A program made the position numbers and the translations under genes. Shown piece by piece: positions 53,723 to 64,000 of a stretch of DNA of 64,000 bases (positions within the stretch are counted from its first letter, which is position 1; each line of letters opens with the position of its first letter). The stretch is taken from the NCBI RefSeq assembly GCF_022829465.1, contig NZ_JAKSXZ010000058.1, forward strand, positions 62,001 to 126,000. Direction: 5' to 3'. The notes beneath the pieces are model-generated. The model saw only the letters and a program-made list of their open reading frames with translations, was not told the origin of the DNA and made no database searches. Origin of the DNA: Methylobacterium sp. J-067. Lineage in GTDB: Bacteria > Pseudomonadota > Alphaproteobacteria > Rhizobiales > Beijerinckiaceae.

Positions 53723-55006
53723 TTAGAGCCCCACGGGGCGGCCGGCGGCAACGACGAGCATCTTGCCGTCGGCGAAGGTGCGGGCGGCGGCGCGGCGGAT
53801 GTCGGCCTGGGTCACGGCCTCCACCATCGCGTTGCGGCGGGCGATGTAGTCCATGCCCAGATCCTCGAAGGCGATCTGCACCAGCTGGTGCGCGATCTTG
53901 GTCGAGGTGTCGAAGCCCAGCGCGTAGGACCCGGTGAGGTAGTCCTTGGCCTTCTGCAGCTCCTCGTCGGAGGGGCCTTCCGTGATGAGCCGGCCGATCT
54001 CGTCGCCGATCACCGACAGGGCCTCGCCGACGCGCTCGTTCTTGGTGGCGGTGTAGCCCCAGATCATCGCCGCCGAACGGTGGCTGACCAGCGACGTGCC
54101 GACCGAATAGGCGAGGCCGCGCTTCTCGCGCACCTCTTGGAACAGGCGCGAGGTGAAGGCCCCGCCGCCGAGCACGTGGTTCAGCACGTAGGCCGGGATG
54201 AAGTCCGGGTCGCGCCACGGGATGCCGGCCATGCCGAAGCGGATGACCGATTGCGGCACGTCGAGATCGACCACGATCTTGCGGTCGAGCTCCTTGATCT
54301 GCGTGCGTGGCACGGCGGTCAGGGCGCCGGCCTCGGGCAGGGTGCCGAAGGCGCGGGTGAGAGCTTCCGCCAGGGCCTCGGCCCCGATGGCGCCCACCGC
54401 CGCGACCTTGATCCGCCCGCGCCCGATCAGCCGCGCATGCATGGCGAGGATGTCCTCGCGGGTGATCGCCGCGACGCTCTCGATCGTGCCCGACGAGGGC
54501 CGGGCATAGGGATGCCCGTCGAAGGCCTCCTTGAAGAACCGGCGGGAGGCCATCACGCCCGGATCGTTCTGCTGGTAGCGCAGACCCGCCATCACCTGCG
54601 CCCGCACACGCTCGATGGCGTCCGGGTCGAGGCGGGGCTTGGCCAGCGCCAGGGCGAGGAGGTCGATGGCCTCGTCCGCGTGCTTGAGCAGCATCTTCAG
54701 CGAGCCGCCGAGCGCGTCGGGGCCGGCATGGAAGGAGAGCTCGATGGCCCGCGCGGCCAGCCGCTCCTGGAAGGCGTCGGAGGTCAGGTCGCCCGCGCCC
54801 TCATCGAGGAGACGGGCAAGCATCTGCGCGCAGCCGGCCTTGCCCTCGGGGTCCTGGGCGGCGCCGCCCTCGAAGGTGAAGGACAGGGCGATCATCGGCA
54901 CGACGTTGGACTCGACGTGCCACGCCTCGACGCCGGGAACGGCCACGACCGGCAAGGCCGTCGTGGGGCTCGTGGCGTTCTGCGTGTCTGTGTCGGCCAG
55001 GTTCAT
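53723..55006 (-). CDS. M16-family protein, probably the non-catalytic subunit
   Basis: A 427-residue protein with the M16 (pitrilysin/processing-peptidase) fold. The zinc motif HxxEH is missing; the aligned region reads AQMLARLLDEGAGD. The C-terminal half keeps REKRGLAYSVGTSL, the Arg/Tyr pair that in two-subunit M16 enzymes completes the active site of the partner. The gene follows the catalytic subunit by 54 bp, so an alpha/beta-type heterodimer in the periplasm or envelope is likely. Confidence 0.88.
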   Translation of the reverse strand: MNLADTDTQNATSPTTALPVVAVPGVEAWHVESNVVPMIALSFTFEGGAAQDPEGKAGCAQMLARLLDEGAGDLTSDAFQERLAARAIELSFHAGPDALGGSLKMLLKHADEAIDLLALALAKPRLDPDAIERVRAQVMAGLRYQQNDPGVMASRRFFKEAFDGHPYARPSSGTIESVAAITREDILAMHARLIGRGRIKVAAVGAIGAEALAEALTRAFGTLPEAGALTAVPRTQIKELDRKIVVDLDVPQSVIRFGMAGIPWRDPDFIPAYVLNHVLGGGAFTSRLFQEVREKRGLAYSVGTSLVSHRSAAMIWGYTATKNERVGEALSVIGDEIGRLITEGPSDEELQKAKDYLTGSYALGFDTSTKIAHQLVQIAFEDLGMDYIARRNAMVEAVTQADIRRAAARTFADGKMLVVAAGRPVGL

Positions 55007-55060
55007 GGCAGCCTCGTATGTTCTCGTTGCGGTCGCGGGCGGGAGGCGGTTCGGACGAAC

Positions 55061-56470
55061 CTACTCGGCGGCCAGCGCAACCGGGGCGTCGGGGTCCCGG
55101 GCCTTGGTGAGGTAGCCGGTCACGGAACGGGCGGGGGAGAGCCAGCGCTCGCAGGCCGCCTGAAGGCGCTCCCGCGACACCGCCTCGATGTCCGTCGGCC
55201 AGCGGCGGACGTCCTCGATGGATTCGCCGATGGCCAGCGCCGAGCCGTAGATGCGGGCGAGGGAGGATTGGCTGTCCGACGAGTAGACGGTCTCCGCCAC
55301 GAGGCGGGTCTTGGCCCGCTCGATCGCGTCGGGGGCGAGGGCATCCGCCGGGGCGCGGGCCAGCACCCGGTCGAGGGCGGCTTCCAACTGCTCCAGGCTC
55401 ACGCCCTCGGCGGGCACGGCGTAGACGGAGAAGCGGGTGTCGTCGATGGCCGAGCCCATGTACCAGGCGCCGGCATTCACCGCGATGCCCTGCTCCAGCA
55501 CCAGCTTGCGGTAGAGGTAGGAGGTCGAGCCGCCGCCCAGCACCTCGGCCAGCAATTCGAGGTCGTGACAGCCGCCATCGGTGGCGGTGATGCAGGACGG
55601 GGCCAGATAGAGCCGCTGCAGCGTCGGCTGCTCGACCTTCGGATCCGCCACCGAGACCCGGCGCAGGGCGCGGGGCTCCGGCTCGCGGGGGCGGCGGCGC
55701 TCCGGCCGGGCGCCGCGCGGGGCGACGCGGCCATAGGTGTCGTCGGCCAGCCGTCGCACCTCGTCCGGGGTCACGTCGCCGGCCACGATCAGGATCGCGT
55801 TCTCGGGCGTGTAGAAGCGGTTGTAATAGTCGAGGGCGTGCTCGCGGTTCAGCCCCTCGATCTCGTGCATCCAGCCGATGATCGGGATGCCGTAGGGGTG
55901 GTGCACGAAGAGCGAGGCCGCCATCGCCTCGGAGAGCTGGGCGGAGGGGTCGGTCTCGACCCGCATCCGGCGCTCCTCAAGCACCACGTCGCGCTCGGGC
56001 GCCACCACCGCGTCGTCGAGGACGAGGCCGTGCATCCGGTCCGCCTCGAAGGCCATCATCGTGCCGAGATGGTCACGGGCGACCCGCTGGAAATAGGCGG
56101 TGTAATCGTAGCTGGTGAAGGCGTTCTCCTGGCCGCCGAGGCCAGAGACGGCCTTCGAGAAGGCGCCCACGGGGTGCTTCTCGGTGCCCTTGAACATCAG
56201 GTGCTCGAGGAAGTGGGCGATGCCGGACTGGCCGAGCGGATCGTCCGCCGACCCGTTGCGGTACCAGATCATGTGGGTCGCCACGGGCGCCCGGTGATCG
56301 GGCACCACCACCACGTCGAGGTTGTTGTCGAGGGTGAAGGACGAAACCTCCGGCCCGCCGGCCTCGGAGCCCCCGAAGGCGGCGGCCTCCCCCCGCCCGG
56401 CGGTGGCCGCGAAGCGGGAGCCCCGCATCGAGGGGAAGAGGGTCGGCGTGCCCGTCCTGAAGAGGTGCAT
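55061..56470 (-). CDS. M16-family zinc peptidase, catalytic subunit
   Basis: A 469-residue protein with the inverted zinc motif HFLEH (86-90) in GIAHFLEHLMFKGT and the third ligand Glu about 75 residues later in RDVVLEERR. The fold is that of mitochondrial processing peptidase-like M16B enzymes. It probably degrades or matures envelope peptides together with the following inactive subunit. The ATG of MHLFRTG is chosen over TTG. No clear signal peptide is seen. Confidence 0.92.
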   Translation of the reverse strand: MHLFRTGTPTLFPSMRGSRFAATAGRGEAAAFGGSEAGGPEVSSFTLDNNLDVVVVPDHRAPVATHMIWYRNGSADDPLGQSGIAHFLEHLMFKGTEKHPVGAFSKAVSGLGGQENAFTSYDYTAYFQRVARDHLGTMMAFEADRMHGLVLDDAVVAPERDVVLEERRMRVETDPSAQLSEAMAASLFVHHPYGIPIIGWMHEIEGLNREHALDYYNRFYTPENAILIVAGDVTPDEVRRLADDTYGRVAPRGARPERRRPREPEPRALRRVSVADPKVEQPTLQRLYLAPSCITATDGGCHDLELLAEVLGGGSTSYLYRKLVLEQGIAVNAGAWYMGSAIDDTRFSVYAVPAEGVSLEQLEAALDRVLARAPADALAPDAIERAKTRLVAETVYSSDSQSSLARIYGSALAIGESIEDVRRWPTDIEAVSRERLQAACERWLSPARSVTGYLTKARDPDAPVALAAE

Positions 56471-56643
56471 CAAGCTTGTCCTTACCCGGCTCCGCCCTCG
56501 GCGACCCCTCCCTGACAGGCGGGCCGGAACGCGGAGCCTTTGCGATTCCCGGCGGCAAGAGCCGTACCGGGAAAGTCCCTATGTTGCCGTCGTCGGCCCA
56601 TGTCGCAACTGCGCCACGGTATCCCGCACGGACGCGGCCGGCG

Positions 56644-57303
56644 TCAGCGCCGCTGCTGCGACCGGAGGTAGGCGCCCGGATCGGCCTCCTCGCGCTCGGC
56701 GCTGGCGTTCTTCACCGGCTCGCCCTCGGTGCGCACGAGCTTCTTCGGCGCCTGCCGGTAGCCCTTCGGCGGCTCGACCAGCGTCTCGCGGGTCGGCTCG
56801 ACATCCGAGGCCTGCTTGTCCTCGCTCTTGCCCTTGAACAGTTCGAGCGGGTCGAGCCACGAGGCGCGGCGGGCGTTGTCGCCGGGCTTGTCCTCGGCCT
56901 CGGTGGTGAGGTTCGCCCCGGCGCGGCGGCCGGCGCGCATCTCATCGACCGACATGGTCGCGTTGTTGTCGTTGTAGCGGCCGGCGGTCTGGTTGCCCTT
57001 GGGCACCCGCCGCTCCTCGACCTCGCGCTCGCGGGCGACGATCTCGGGATCCTTCGGCCAGGCCGCGTTCTTGGCGCGGGCGCGGGGCGCGGGCAGGGCG
57101 TTGCCGTCGAGCTTCGGCGGCATCACCAGCGGCGCGCGCTCGTGATAGTCGATCGGCGCCTGCGGCTTTTCGAGGAGGCCGATGCCGGAGAGGGCGTCGC
57201 GCATCAGCTCGCCGCTCTGCTGCGCCTGGGCCGAGCCCGCCGCGACGACCGGAACGAGGGCCGCCACGGAGAGGAGGAGTCGAAGCCTGCGTTGCGCGCT
57301 CAT
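56644..57303 (-). CDS. Secreted hypothetical protein
   Basis: A 219-residue protein with a cleavable signal (residues 1-28, ending AGSAQAQ). The mature part is polar, Pro/Lys/Glu-rich and likely disordered, with YHERAPLVMPPKLDG and ASWLDPLELFKGK as the only conserved-looking motifs. I do not recognise the family. It lies between lspA and the M16 genes on the same strand and may be part of that envelope operon. Confidence 0.72.
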   Translation of the reverse strand: MSAQRRLRLLLSVAALVPVVAAGSAQAQQSGELMRDALSGIGLLEKPQAPIDYHERAPLVMPPKLDGNALPAPRARAKNAAWPKDPEIVAREREVEERRVPKGNQTAGRYNDNNATMSVDEMRAGRRAGANLTTEAEDKPGDNARRASWLDPLELFKGKSEDKQASDVEPTRETLVEPPKGYRQAPKKLVRTEGEPVKNASAEREEADPGAYLRSQQRR

Positions 57304-57463
57304 GCTACCTCACGGGTGCCGGCCGAGGATTCGGCGCGGGGACGGCCGCCGCGCGGCCTGATCCGACGAAGACCGGGGTGAAACCGGTTTCCGGCGATCG
57401 TATGGCGCCTTGACCACGCCCGACCAGTCCAGACGTACTGGGAGGCCCTGTGTGTTCTGCGTA

Positions 57464-57973
57464 TCACGGCCGCGGCGCGGCGTTGTCGCGCGCCCGCCCG
57501 GCGGTGGCCGGGATGAGGCTGTCGAGGATCAGCCCGATCACGCCCGCCACGATGGCCGCGTCGGCGACGTTGAACACGTACCACGACCACCCGCCCGCAT
57601 GGAGGTGGACGAAATCGAACACCGCCCCGTAGACGGCCCGGTCGACGGCGTTGCCCAGCGCCCCGCCGACGATGAGGCCGAGCGCCACGGCCAGCAGCCG
57701 GGAGCCGGCCCGCATCATCCAGAGGCCGAGCCCCAGGGCGGCGACCAGGGAGAGCGCCACCAGCAGCCAGCGGCCGAAGGCGCCGTCCTGCTGGAACATC
57801 CCGTAGGAGACGCCCCTGTTCCACACCACCACGAGGTCCGTATAGGGCCCGTAGCGCCAGGGCTGGGTGAGCACGAGGTCCGTGCCGAAATACAGCCCGA
57901 GCTTCGTCGCCTGGTCGGCGACGAGTGTGAGGACGAGGGCCAGGAGGCCCGCGCGGGGAGGGGTAAGCCTCAC
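57464..57973 (-). CDS. lspA: Lipoprotein signal peptidase LspA
   Basis: A 169-residue inner-membrane aspartyl protease that removes signal peptides from lipidated prolipoproteins. Four helices are visible, and the two catalytic Asp lie in [10 protein letters not shown] and [12 protein letters not shown] start overlaps the ileS stop by 4 bp (GTGA). The lipoprotein near 15.5 kb would be a substrate. Confidence 0.94.
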   Translation of the reverse strand: MRLTPPRAGLLALVLTLVADQATKLGLYFGTDLVLTQPWRYGPYTDLVVVWNRGVSYGMFQQDGAFGRWLLVALSLVAALGLGLWMMRAGSRLLAVALGLIVGGALGNAVDRAVYGAVFDFVHLHAGGWSWYVFNVADAAIVAGVIGLILDSLIPATAGRARDNAAPRP

Positions 57974-60954
57974 GCCGCGCTGGCCTCCGGATGCGCCGCA
58001 TCCCATTCCCGCAGGGCCTGGGCATCGCGCGGCGTCACCTCGGGGAACTCCGCGTCGGTGCCGACTTCGGGGCTGACCCGCCAGGAGCGGGCGCATTTGC
58101 GGCCCTGCGCCGGGGCCGGGACCACGGCGACGCCCTTCACCTCGTCGAGGCGGAAGGCCTCGGCCGGACCCTCGCCCGCCTCCACCGCGATGGCGGAGGT
58201 GATGCAGGTGTCCGCGAAGGCGGTCAGGCCCAGGGATTCCACCGCCGCGCGCAGGTCCGCATCCGCGATGAAGACCTTGGGCGCGGCCTCCAGGCTCGCG
58301 CCGATGCGCTTGGCCGCCCGCTCGATCTCAAGGGCCCCCGTCACCACCCGGCGCACCCGGCGAATCTTCTGCCACTTGGCCGCCAGGGTGTCGTCCCGCC
58401 AGGAGGCGGGCGTCTCCGGCAGGGTCTGGAGGTGGACCGAACCCTCCTCGGACGGGGTGCGGTCGAGCCACGCCTCCTCCGCGGTGAAGGCCAGGACGGG
58501 CGCGAGCCACACCACGACCCGCTTGAAGGTTTCGTCGATCACCTGCAACGCCGCCCGCCGCGTCGGCGAGGAGATCGGATCGCAGTAGAGCGCATCCTTG
58601 CGCACGTCGAAGTAGAAGGACGACAGGTCGCCGGTCATGAACCCGTTGAGCAGGGCCACGATCCGCTTGGTGTCGTAGGTGGCGTAGGCCTCGCGGATCT
58701 CGCCATCGAGTTCGGCGAGCCGGTGCAGGATCAGCCGCTCCAATTCGGGCATTTGCTCGAACGGAACGTCGTCGCCGGGGACGCGGTGCGCCAGCGAGCC
58801 CAGCATCCAGCGGAGCGAGTTGCGCAGCTTGCGGTAGGTTTCCGCGAAGGTCTTGATGATCTCCGGGCCGATGCGCAGGTCGTCGGTGTAGTCGGAGGCC
58901 GCCACCCACAGGCGCAGGATGTCGGCGCCCGAATCCTTGATGACGCTCTGCGGCGCGACGACGTTGCCCTTCGACTTCGACATCTTCAGGCCCTTGCCGT
59001 CGAGGACGAAGCCGTGGGTCAGCACCACGTCGTAGGGCGCCCGGCCGCGGGTGCCGGAGGATTCGAGCAGCGAGGACTGGAACCAGCCGCGATGCTGGTC
59101 CGACCCTTCGAGGTACATCACCTTGTCCTGCCCGCCGTCGCGGATCCGCGTGACGCCGGAGAGGCCGGGGAAGGCCTCGGGATCGTCCAGCACGAAGGCG
59201 TGGGTCGAGCCGGAATCGAACCACACGTCGAGCACGTCCATCACCTGCTCGTAGGCGGCCGGATCGTGCTCGGGGGCGAGGAAGCGGGCGGCGGCGCCGG
59301 GGGCGAACCACGCGTCGGCGCCCTCAGCAGCGAAGGCCGCGTGGATGCGGGCGTTGACGGCCTCGTCCTTTAGAACCTCACCGCTCTCCTTGTGGACGAA
59401 GACGGTGATCGGCACGCCCCAGGCACGCTGGCGCGAGACCACCCAATCCGGCCGGTTGCCGACCATGCCGTCGATGCGGTTCTTACCCTGCGGCGGCACC
59501 CACTGCGTGTCGTTGATCGCCTGCACGGCGACCTCGCGCAGCGTCCGGTTGCCGAGGGCATCGACCGGCCGGTCCATGGCGATGAACCATTGCGGCGTGT
59601 TGCGGAAGATGACCGGCTTCTTCGAGCGCCAGGAATGCGGATACTGGTGGCGCAGCACCCCGCGCGCGACCAGCGCACCGGCCTCGGTCAGCGCCGCGAT
59701 CACCGCCTTGTTGGCGTCGCCCTTCTCGCCCTTCTCGGTGTAGACGCGACGGCCCTCGAAGCCCGGCGCCGCCTTGGTGAGCGTGCCGTCGGCATCGACC
59801 GTGTAGGGGATCGTGGTGTCGATGCCCCGCTCGGCGAGGCGGCGGCCGGAGGCCATCCAGATCTCGAAATCCTCGCGGCCATGGCTCGGCGCGGTGTGGA
59901 CGAAGCCCGTGCCGGATTCGTCGGTGACGTGGTCGCCGTCGAGGAGCGGCACGTCGAAGCCGTAGCCGAGGCCCGCCAGGGGATGGGCGAGGGTGAGGCC
60001 CGCAAGCGCGTCGGCGGGGACGTCCGAGACCCGCTCGAACGCCTCGACGCGGGCGGCCTTGAACACCGTCGCCGCCAGGGAATCCGCGAGCACGTAGGTC
60101 TCGCCGGGCTTGGCCCAGTTCTCCTCCGGCGCCGCCGTGACCTTGTAGAGCCCGTAGGCGATCTTCTTCGAATAGGCGACGGCGCGGTTGCCCGGCATCG
60201 TCCAGGGGGTCGTCGTCCAGATCACGACCCGCGCCTCGGAAAAGGCTTCGCCGCCCTGGGTGATCGGGAAGGCCGCGAAGATCGTATCGGAGACGTGTTC
60301 CTCGTACTCGACCTCGGCCTCGGCGAGCGCGGTCTTCTCAACCACCGACCACATCACCGGCTTCGATCCGCGATAGAGCTGGCCGGTGACGGCGAACTTC
60401 ATCAGCTCGTCGGCGATGGCGGCCTCGGCCGGGAAGGCCATGGTCGCGTAGGGATGGTCCCAGTCGCCGGTGACGCCGAGCCGCTTGAACTCCTCGCGCT
60501 GCACGTCGAGCCAATGCGCGGCAAAGGTCCGGCATTCCTGCCGGAACTCGATCACCGGCACGTCGTCCTTGTTGCGGCCCTTGGCGCGGTATTGCTCCTC
60601 GATCTTCCACTCGATCGGCAGGCCGTGGCAGTCCCAGCCGGGGACGTAGTTGGCGTCCTTGCCCAGCGTCCCCTGGCTGCGGACGATCACGTCCTTCAGG
60701 ATCTTGTTCAGCGCCGTGCCGATGTGGATGTTGCCGTTGGCGTAGGGGGGGCCGTCGTGCAGCACGAATTTCGGCCGCCCCGCCGCCGCCTGCCGGATCT
60801 TCTCGTAGAGGCTGATCCGCGCCCAGCGCTCCAGCAGCAGCGGCTCGCGGGTCGGCAGCCCGGCGCGCATCGGGAACTCGGTGCTCGGCAGAAACAGGGT
60901 CTTGGAATAGTCGCGGGCCGGCGCGGCGGGCGCGTTCGTGTCGGGGGTGGTCAT
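57970..60954 (-). CDS. ileS: Isoleucyl-tRNA synthetase IleS
   Basis: A 994-residue class I synthetase. The HIGH motif reads NIHIG (75-79) in [16 protein letters not shown], and the KMSKS motif is intact (about residue 657, [10 protein letters not shown]). The editing domain and the anticodon-binding domain follow. The C-terminal zinc-binding Cys set of other bacterial forms is reduced to a KCARSWR remnant, as in some alphaproteobacteria. The ATG of MTTPDTN is chosen since the long upstream region is not coding. It is followed by lspA. Confidence 0.97.
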   Translation of the reverse strand: MTTPDTNAPAAPARDYSKTLFLPSTEFPMRAGLPTREPLLLERWARISLYEKIRQAAAGRPKFVLHDGPPYANGNIHIGTALNKILKDVIVRSQGTLGKDANYVPGWDCHGLPIEWKIEEQYRAKGRNKDDVPVIEFRQECRTFAAHWLDVQREEFKRLGVTGDWDHPYATMAFPAEAAIADELMKFAVTGQLYRGSKPVMWSVVEKTALAEAEVEYEEHVSDTIFAAFPITQGGEAFSEARVVIWTTTPWTMPGNRAVAYSKKIAYGLYKVTAAPEENWAKPGETYVLADSLAATVFKAARVEAFERVSDVPADALAGLTLAHPLAGLGYGFDVPLLDGDHVTDESGTGFVHTAPSHGREDFEIWMASGRRLAERGIDTTIPYTVDADGTLTKAAPGFEGRRVYTEKGEKGDANKAVIAALTEAGALVARGVLRHQYPHSWRSKKPVIFRNTPQWFIAMDRPVDALGNRTLREVAVQAINDTQWVPPQGKNRIDGMVGNRPDWVVSRQRAWGVPITVFVHKESGEVLKDEAVNARIHAAFAAEGADAWFAPGAAARFLAPEHDPAAYEQVMDVLDVWFDSGSTHAFVLDDPEAFPGLSGVTRIRDGGQDKVMYLEGSDQHRGWFQSSLLESSGTRGRAPYDVVLTHGFVLDGKGLKMSKSKGNVVAPQSVIKDSGADILRLWVAASDYTDDLRIGPEIIKTFAETYRKLRNSLRWMLGSLAHRVPGDDVPFEQMPELERLILHRLAELDGEIREAYATYDTKRIVALLNGFMTGDLSSFYFDVRKDALYCDPISSPTRRAALQVIDETFKRVVVWLAPVLAFTAEEAWLDRTPSEEGSVHLQTLPETPASWRDDTLAAKWQKIRRVRRVVTGALEIERAAKRIGASLEAAPKVFIADADLRAAVESLGLTAFADTCITSAIAVEAGEGPAEAFRLDEVKGVAVVPAPAQGRKCARSWRVSPEVGTDAEFPEVTPRDAQALREWDAAHPEASAA

Positions 60955-61255
60955 CGGGTCTCGCAAGGTCGGGCCGATCGGGCGGCCATAAGGGGGCGCT
61001 GGGGACAGGCGGCGGATCCCGGCCGTCCGCGAAAGCCCTGCCGCACCACGCGCGCGGGCCCTCAGGCGGCGGCCGGGCTCGTAATTCGCCGTCCGCCGGG
61101 AGCGGGGCGCGATGCGCGGGGAGGGACCATCCCGCCTCTCTAGCAGCCGGCCCCGGCGGATGCCAGCGGGAGGGCGGAGCGGCCCTGCAACGATTCGCGG
61201 CTCCGGCCGTTCGGAGGGAGTGCCGATGTCCGGCCACGCTTCAGGAGGAATGCCC
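60955..61255. other. Intergenic region upstream of ileS and the small secreted gene
   Basis: Very GC-rich, with no gene. It must hold the divergent promoters of ileS and the next small gene, but no boxes stand out. A strong GGAGGA is present at its right end for the small gene. Confidence 0.5.
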
Positions 61256-61546
61256 GTGAGACTCTCCCTCAGAACCGCCCTCGTCGCGGCCGCGCTCGCC
61301 GCCGGCTCCCTCACCGCCGCGATGCCGGCGCAGGCCCAGGGTCTGGTCGGTGGCGTGCAGCGCGGCGCGGCCGAGGGTGATCGCGTCGGCGGACCCATCG
61401 GCGGCGTGGTCGGTGGCGCCGTGGGCGGCGCGGTCGGCACCGTGAACGGGGCGCTCGGCATCGATCCGGGCCGGCGCGCCTACCGCACCGACATGCGCTC
61501 GCGCCGGGCCTACCGCCGCGCCCATCACCGCCGTCATCACCGCTGA
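61256..61546 (+). CDS. Small secreted glycine-zipper-like protein
   Basis: A 96-residue protein with a signal peptide ([17 protein letters not shown]... to AQAQ, about 28 residues) and a mature part with [19 protein letters not shown], a glycine-zipper-like segment that could insert into membranes, and a basic Arg/His tail. The GTG start is set by GGAGGA 7 bp upstream; an ATG only 1 bp from that site is less likely. Function unknown. Confidence 0.65.
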   Translation: MRLSLRTALVAAALAAGSLTAAMPAQAQGLVGGVQRGAAEGDRVGGPIGGVVGGAVGGAVGTVNGALGIDPGRRAYRTDMRSRRAYRRAHHRRHHR

Positions 61547-61556
61547 GAGCGGGGAG

Positions 61557-61579
61557 GGCCGGGGCAGGGCGCCCCGGCC
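61557..61579. terminator. Hairpin between convergent genes
   Basis: GGCCGGGG/CCCCGGCC with a 7-nt loop, between the stop codons of the small secreted gene and the DMT exporter. No U-tract, so probably a bidirectional stabilising or weak terminator hairpin. Confidence 0.45.
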
Positions 61580-61581
61580 GC

Positions 61582-62517
61582 TCACGCCGTCCGGCGAAGG
61601 GTGTCCTGCGCCAGGAGATACAGCCCCGAGCCGATGACGATCATCGCGCCGACGATGGTCCAGCGCCCCGGCAGGTCCCCGAATAGCAGGAAGCCGAGGG
61701 TCACCGACCAGAGCAGCTGCGTGTAGATGAACGGCGCGAGGACGTTGGCCGGCGCCCGGGCATGGGCCAGCACGAGCAGCCAGTGGCCGATCGTACCGAA
61801 CAGGGCCACCGCCAGCAGCAGCGCCCAATGGCTCCACTGCGTGGGGTTCGACCAGATCCAGGGCAGCAGCGGCGCCATCAGGGCGACGCCCGCGAGCCCG
61901 GTGTAGAACATGGTCGTGGCGGTGGAATCGTAGGACGCGAGCTTGCGCGTCACGATGGCGTAGAGGGCGTAGACCAGCACGTTCGCCACGCTGAGCAGGG
62001 CGGCCGGATGCATGGTGCCGACGCCGGGGCGCACGATCACCAGCACGCCGAGGAAGCCGATGCCGATGGCGGTGAGCCGGGCGCGGGACGACCATTCCCC
62101 CAGCAGCGGCCCCGCGAGCAGGGCGACGGTGAGCGGCGCGGCGAACTGGATCGAGATCGTCTCGGCCATCTGCAGGTAGCGCAGGGCCATGAAGTTCAGG
62201 GCCGTGGAGGCGAAGAGCAGCAGGGAGCGCACCACCTGCAGGCCGAGCCGGCGGCTGCGCACCACGCTCGGCGTGCGCACCGGGTTCACGAAGAGCGAGA
62301 TCATCGCGACGCTGGCCGCGTAGCGCATGAAGGTGGTGACCAGGGGATCGACCCCCGCCCGCGCCAGGGTCTTGCCGCAGGCATCCAGGCTCGCGAAGAA
62401 GGCGACCGCGCCGCACATGAGCGCGATGCCCACCATCCGGCGACGCCGGGCGGCCTCGGCCTCACTGGCGGTGGCGATCCCGGCCGGGGCCGGGACGGTG
62501 GAGGCGGAACTGGCCAT
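61582..62517 (-). CDS. DMT-family (EamA) transporter
   Basis: A 311-residue membrane protein with about ten helices arranged as two EamA halves. Motifs: FFASLDACGKTLARAGVDPLVTTFMRY in the first helices, YLQMAETISIQFAAPLTVALLAG in the first half and FIYTQLLWSVTLGFLLFGDLPG in the second. Most relatives export amino acids or metabolites. The substrate is not identifiable. ATG start of MASSAST. Confidence 0.87.
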   Translation of the reverse strand: MASSASTVPAPAGIATASEAEAARRRRMVGIALMCGAVAFFASLDACGKTLARAGVDPLVTTFMRYAASVAMISLFVNPVRTPSVVRSRRLGLQVVRSLLLFASTALNFMALRYLQMAETISIQFAAPLTVALLAGPLLGEWSSRARLTAIGIGFLGVLVIVRPGVGTMHPAALLSVANVLVYALYAIVTRKLASYDSTATTMFYTGLAGVALMAPLLPWIWSNPTQWSHWALLLAVALFGTIGHWLLVLAHARAPANVLAPFIYTQLLWSVTLGFLLFGDLPGRWTIVGAMIVIGSGLYLLAQDTLRRTA

Positions 62518-62671
62518 GGATGCGAATCGCGAGGGGCGCGGGAAACCGCGACGCTGGCGGCACGATGCCATGCGTGCCACGGCACAGGTAGGCGCGGCGG
62601 CGCAACCGAACCATGCGGCGAGGTCGCGGGACGCGCAGGCGCCGCTTACCGTTCGTTAACGCTTCGGCGCG

Positions 62672-63010
62672 TCAGCGCTTCGCGGCCTTCTTCGGAGCCG
62701 GCGCGCTGGCGTTCGCCATCAGGGCGGCGAGGTGCGACTGGTCGAGTTCGGAGGGCTGCGGCGCGCGGGCCACGGCCGGGCGCGGCGCGGCGGGGGCCGG
62801 CGCCACGGCCTGCCGCATCTCGACGGCCGGCGGCGGTGCGCTGGCGCGGGGCGAGATCGAGCCCGTCGTCTCGGGATCGGCGATGCTGGCGATGGCGGGG
62901 GTGGTCAGCCCGTCCGAATCCCGCTGCAGGCGCAGGGCCCAGTGGATCCCGGTGGAGAGGGCGGCAACGGCCAGGATGGCCTTGATCCCGCTTGTGAGCA
63001 GGGAACGCAT
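62672..63010 (-). CDS. Small membrane-anchored hypothetical protein
   Basis: A 112-residue protein: one N-terminal hydrophobic segment (about 5-23, SGIKAILAVAALSTGIHWAL) and an Ala/Pro-rich tail ending in KKAAKR. Low complexity, with no recognised domain. The coding call rests on a clean start and codon composition similar to neighbours. Confidence 0.5.
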   Translation of the reverse strand: MRSLLTSGIKAILAVAALSTGIHWALRLQRDSDGLTTPAIASIADPETTGSISPRASAPPPAVEMRQAVAPAPAAPRPAVARAPQPSELDQSHLAALMANASAPAPKKAAKR

Positions 63011-63430
63011 GCAATCGAAACCCGAATGAACGCCCGAACGATGGACCGGATCCCGGCCCATCGCGACCTTCGCACCGGAGCGTGAAGAAAGCGGGAAGAC
63101 GGAGGGGTGCCCCCTGCTCCGCTTCGGGACACGGGCGTCTCGACCGGGGAGAGAAAGTGAGTGGGCCTTGCGCCTGATCCGCGGTTCCTGTTCCCCGCGC
63201 CTCCGACACCCCTGCAGCCGCTCGGCCCACTAAGCCTCACAGGCGCGGCCCAGAGAACTGGTCCGGACCGCCCCGTCACTGCCGACCCCGCTACCATGCA
63301 GGCCCGAGAGGGCTCGCGAAACCGTCAGGCGCATCGGCCACGGGGAAGGCCCGTGTAAGGGGTCGCAAGCGAGCCGGCAACCGAAGCCGGGCGGTGACCC
63401 GGCGCCGCATGGGGCGCCGGGACTTCGACC
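63011..63430. other. Long structured intergenic region
   Basis: No gene is supported in 420 bp. It holds a long-range stem AGTGGGCC/GGCCCACT (63160-63167 with 63224-63231) and, near the right end, a stretch with several short hairpins and a strong final one. A structured RNA on either strand is possible; its class is unknown. Confidence 0.5.
63398..63421 (-). terminator. Hairpin after the aminotransferase gene
   Basis: CCCGGCGCC/GGCGCCGGG, 9-bp stem with a 6-nt loop, 9 bp past the aminotransferase stop on the minus strand. No U-tract follows, so termination strength is uncertain. Confidence 0.5.

Positions 63431-64000
<570 letters not shown>

Noticed and set aside
63300-63421. Cobalamin riboswitch on the plus strand.
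   Set aside because: Only short pieces resemble the consensus, the B12 box is broken by an insertion, and no plus-strand gene follows before the window ends.

Overview
The window is GC-rich (roughly 70%) chromosomal DNA, densely packed with genes, from an alphaproteobacterium. It most resembles Methylobacterium/Methylorubrum in the Hyphomicrobiales. The support is a very large coiled-coil protein of the GPR/RgsE type (polar-growing Hyphomicrobiales), an OlsB-type ornithine acyltransferase, a ROSE RNA thermometer with a sigma-32-type promoter on an hsp20 gene, and GC-rich hairpin repeats between genes. I see no prophage, insertion sequence, CRISPR array, rRNA or tRNA. The right edge cuts an aspartate aminotransferase-like gene.

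Layout. 0.1-8 kb, minus strand: a Tlde1-like (DUF2778) envelope protein, the muropeptide permease AmpG, a CsoR/RcnR/FrmR-family repressor, a manganese catalase with a matching operator in its leader, and mfd. 8.2-9.4 kb: a BrnT/BrnA toxin-antitoxin pair, then sdhE and a small companion. 9.4-13 kb: selB and, just upstream, a peptide-type substrate-binding protein gene interrupted by one in-frame UGA that is followed by a SECIS-like hairpin. 13-15.4 kb: thiE-thiD and an XRE-cupin regulator. 15.4-20.5 kb: an Mla/Pqi-type lipid transport operon and an MFS permease. 20.6-22.1 kb: a CheZ-like phosphatase and a DUF1489 protein. 22.1-29.2 kb: the 2332-residue GPR-like protein. 29.4-38.6 kb: an orphan Hpt protein, a ferredoxin, a CoxE-like VWA protein, a Kef-type antiporter, an undescribed membrane/coiled-coil pair, a MoxR ATPase, SixA and a lysophospholipase-like hydrolase. 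38.7-44.5 kb: heat-regulated hsp20, olsB, and surface-polysaccharide genes (nucleotide-sugar dehydratase, epimerase, WecA/WbpL-type transferase). 44.5-53.7 kb: an HTH protein, a VOC protein, ferredoxin-NADP reductase, an AsmA-like protein, PrxQ, an M23 peptidase and a DUF1206 protein. 53.7-64 kb: two M16 proteins, lspA, ileS, a DMT exporter, small hypotheticals and the aminotransferase.

Two parts stand out. First, the UGA-interrupted binding-protein gene reads open on both sides of the UGA for a total of 496 residues. It has a 7-bp stem with a G-first loop 20 nt after the UGA, and selB follows directly. This fits a selenocysteine-containing binding protein better than a pseudogene. Second, the manganese catalase leader carries a TACT-CA-GGGGG-AGTA operator of the RcnR/CsoR class, and a repressor of that family lies one gene away but lacks the third metal-binding Cys. 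This suggests a local circuit with an unusual signal.
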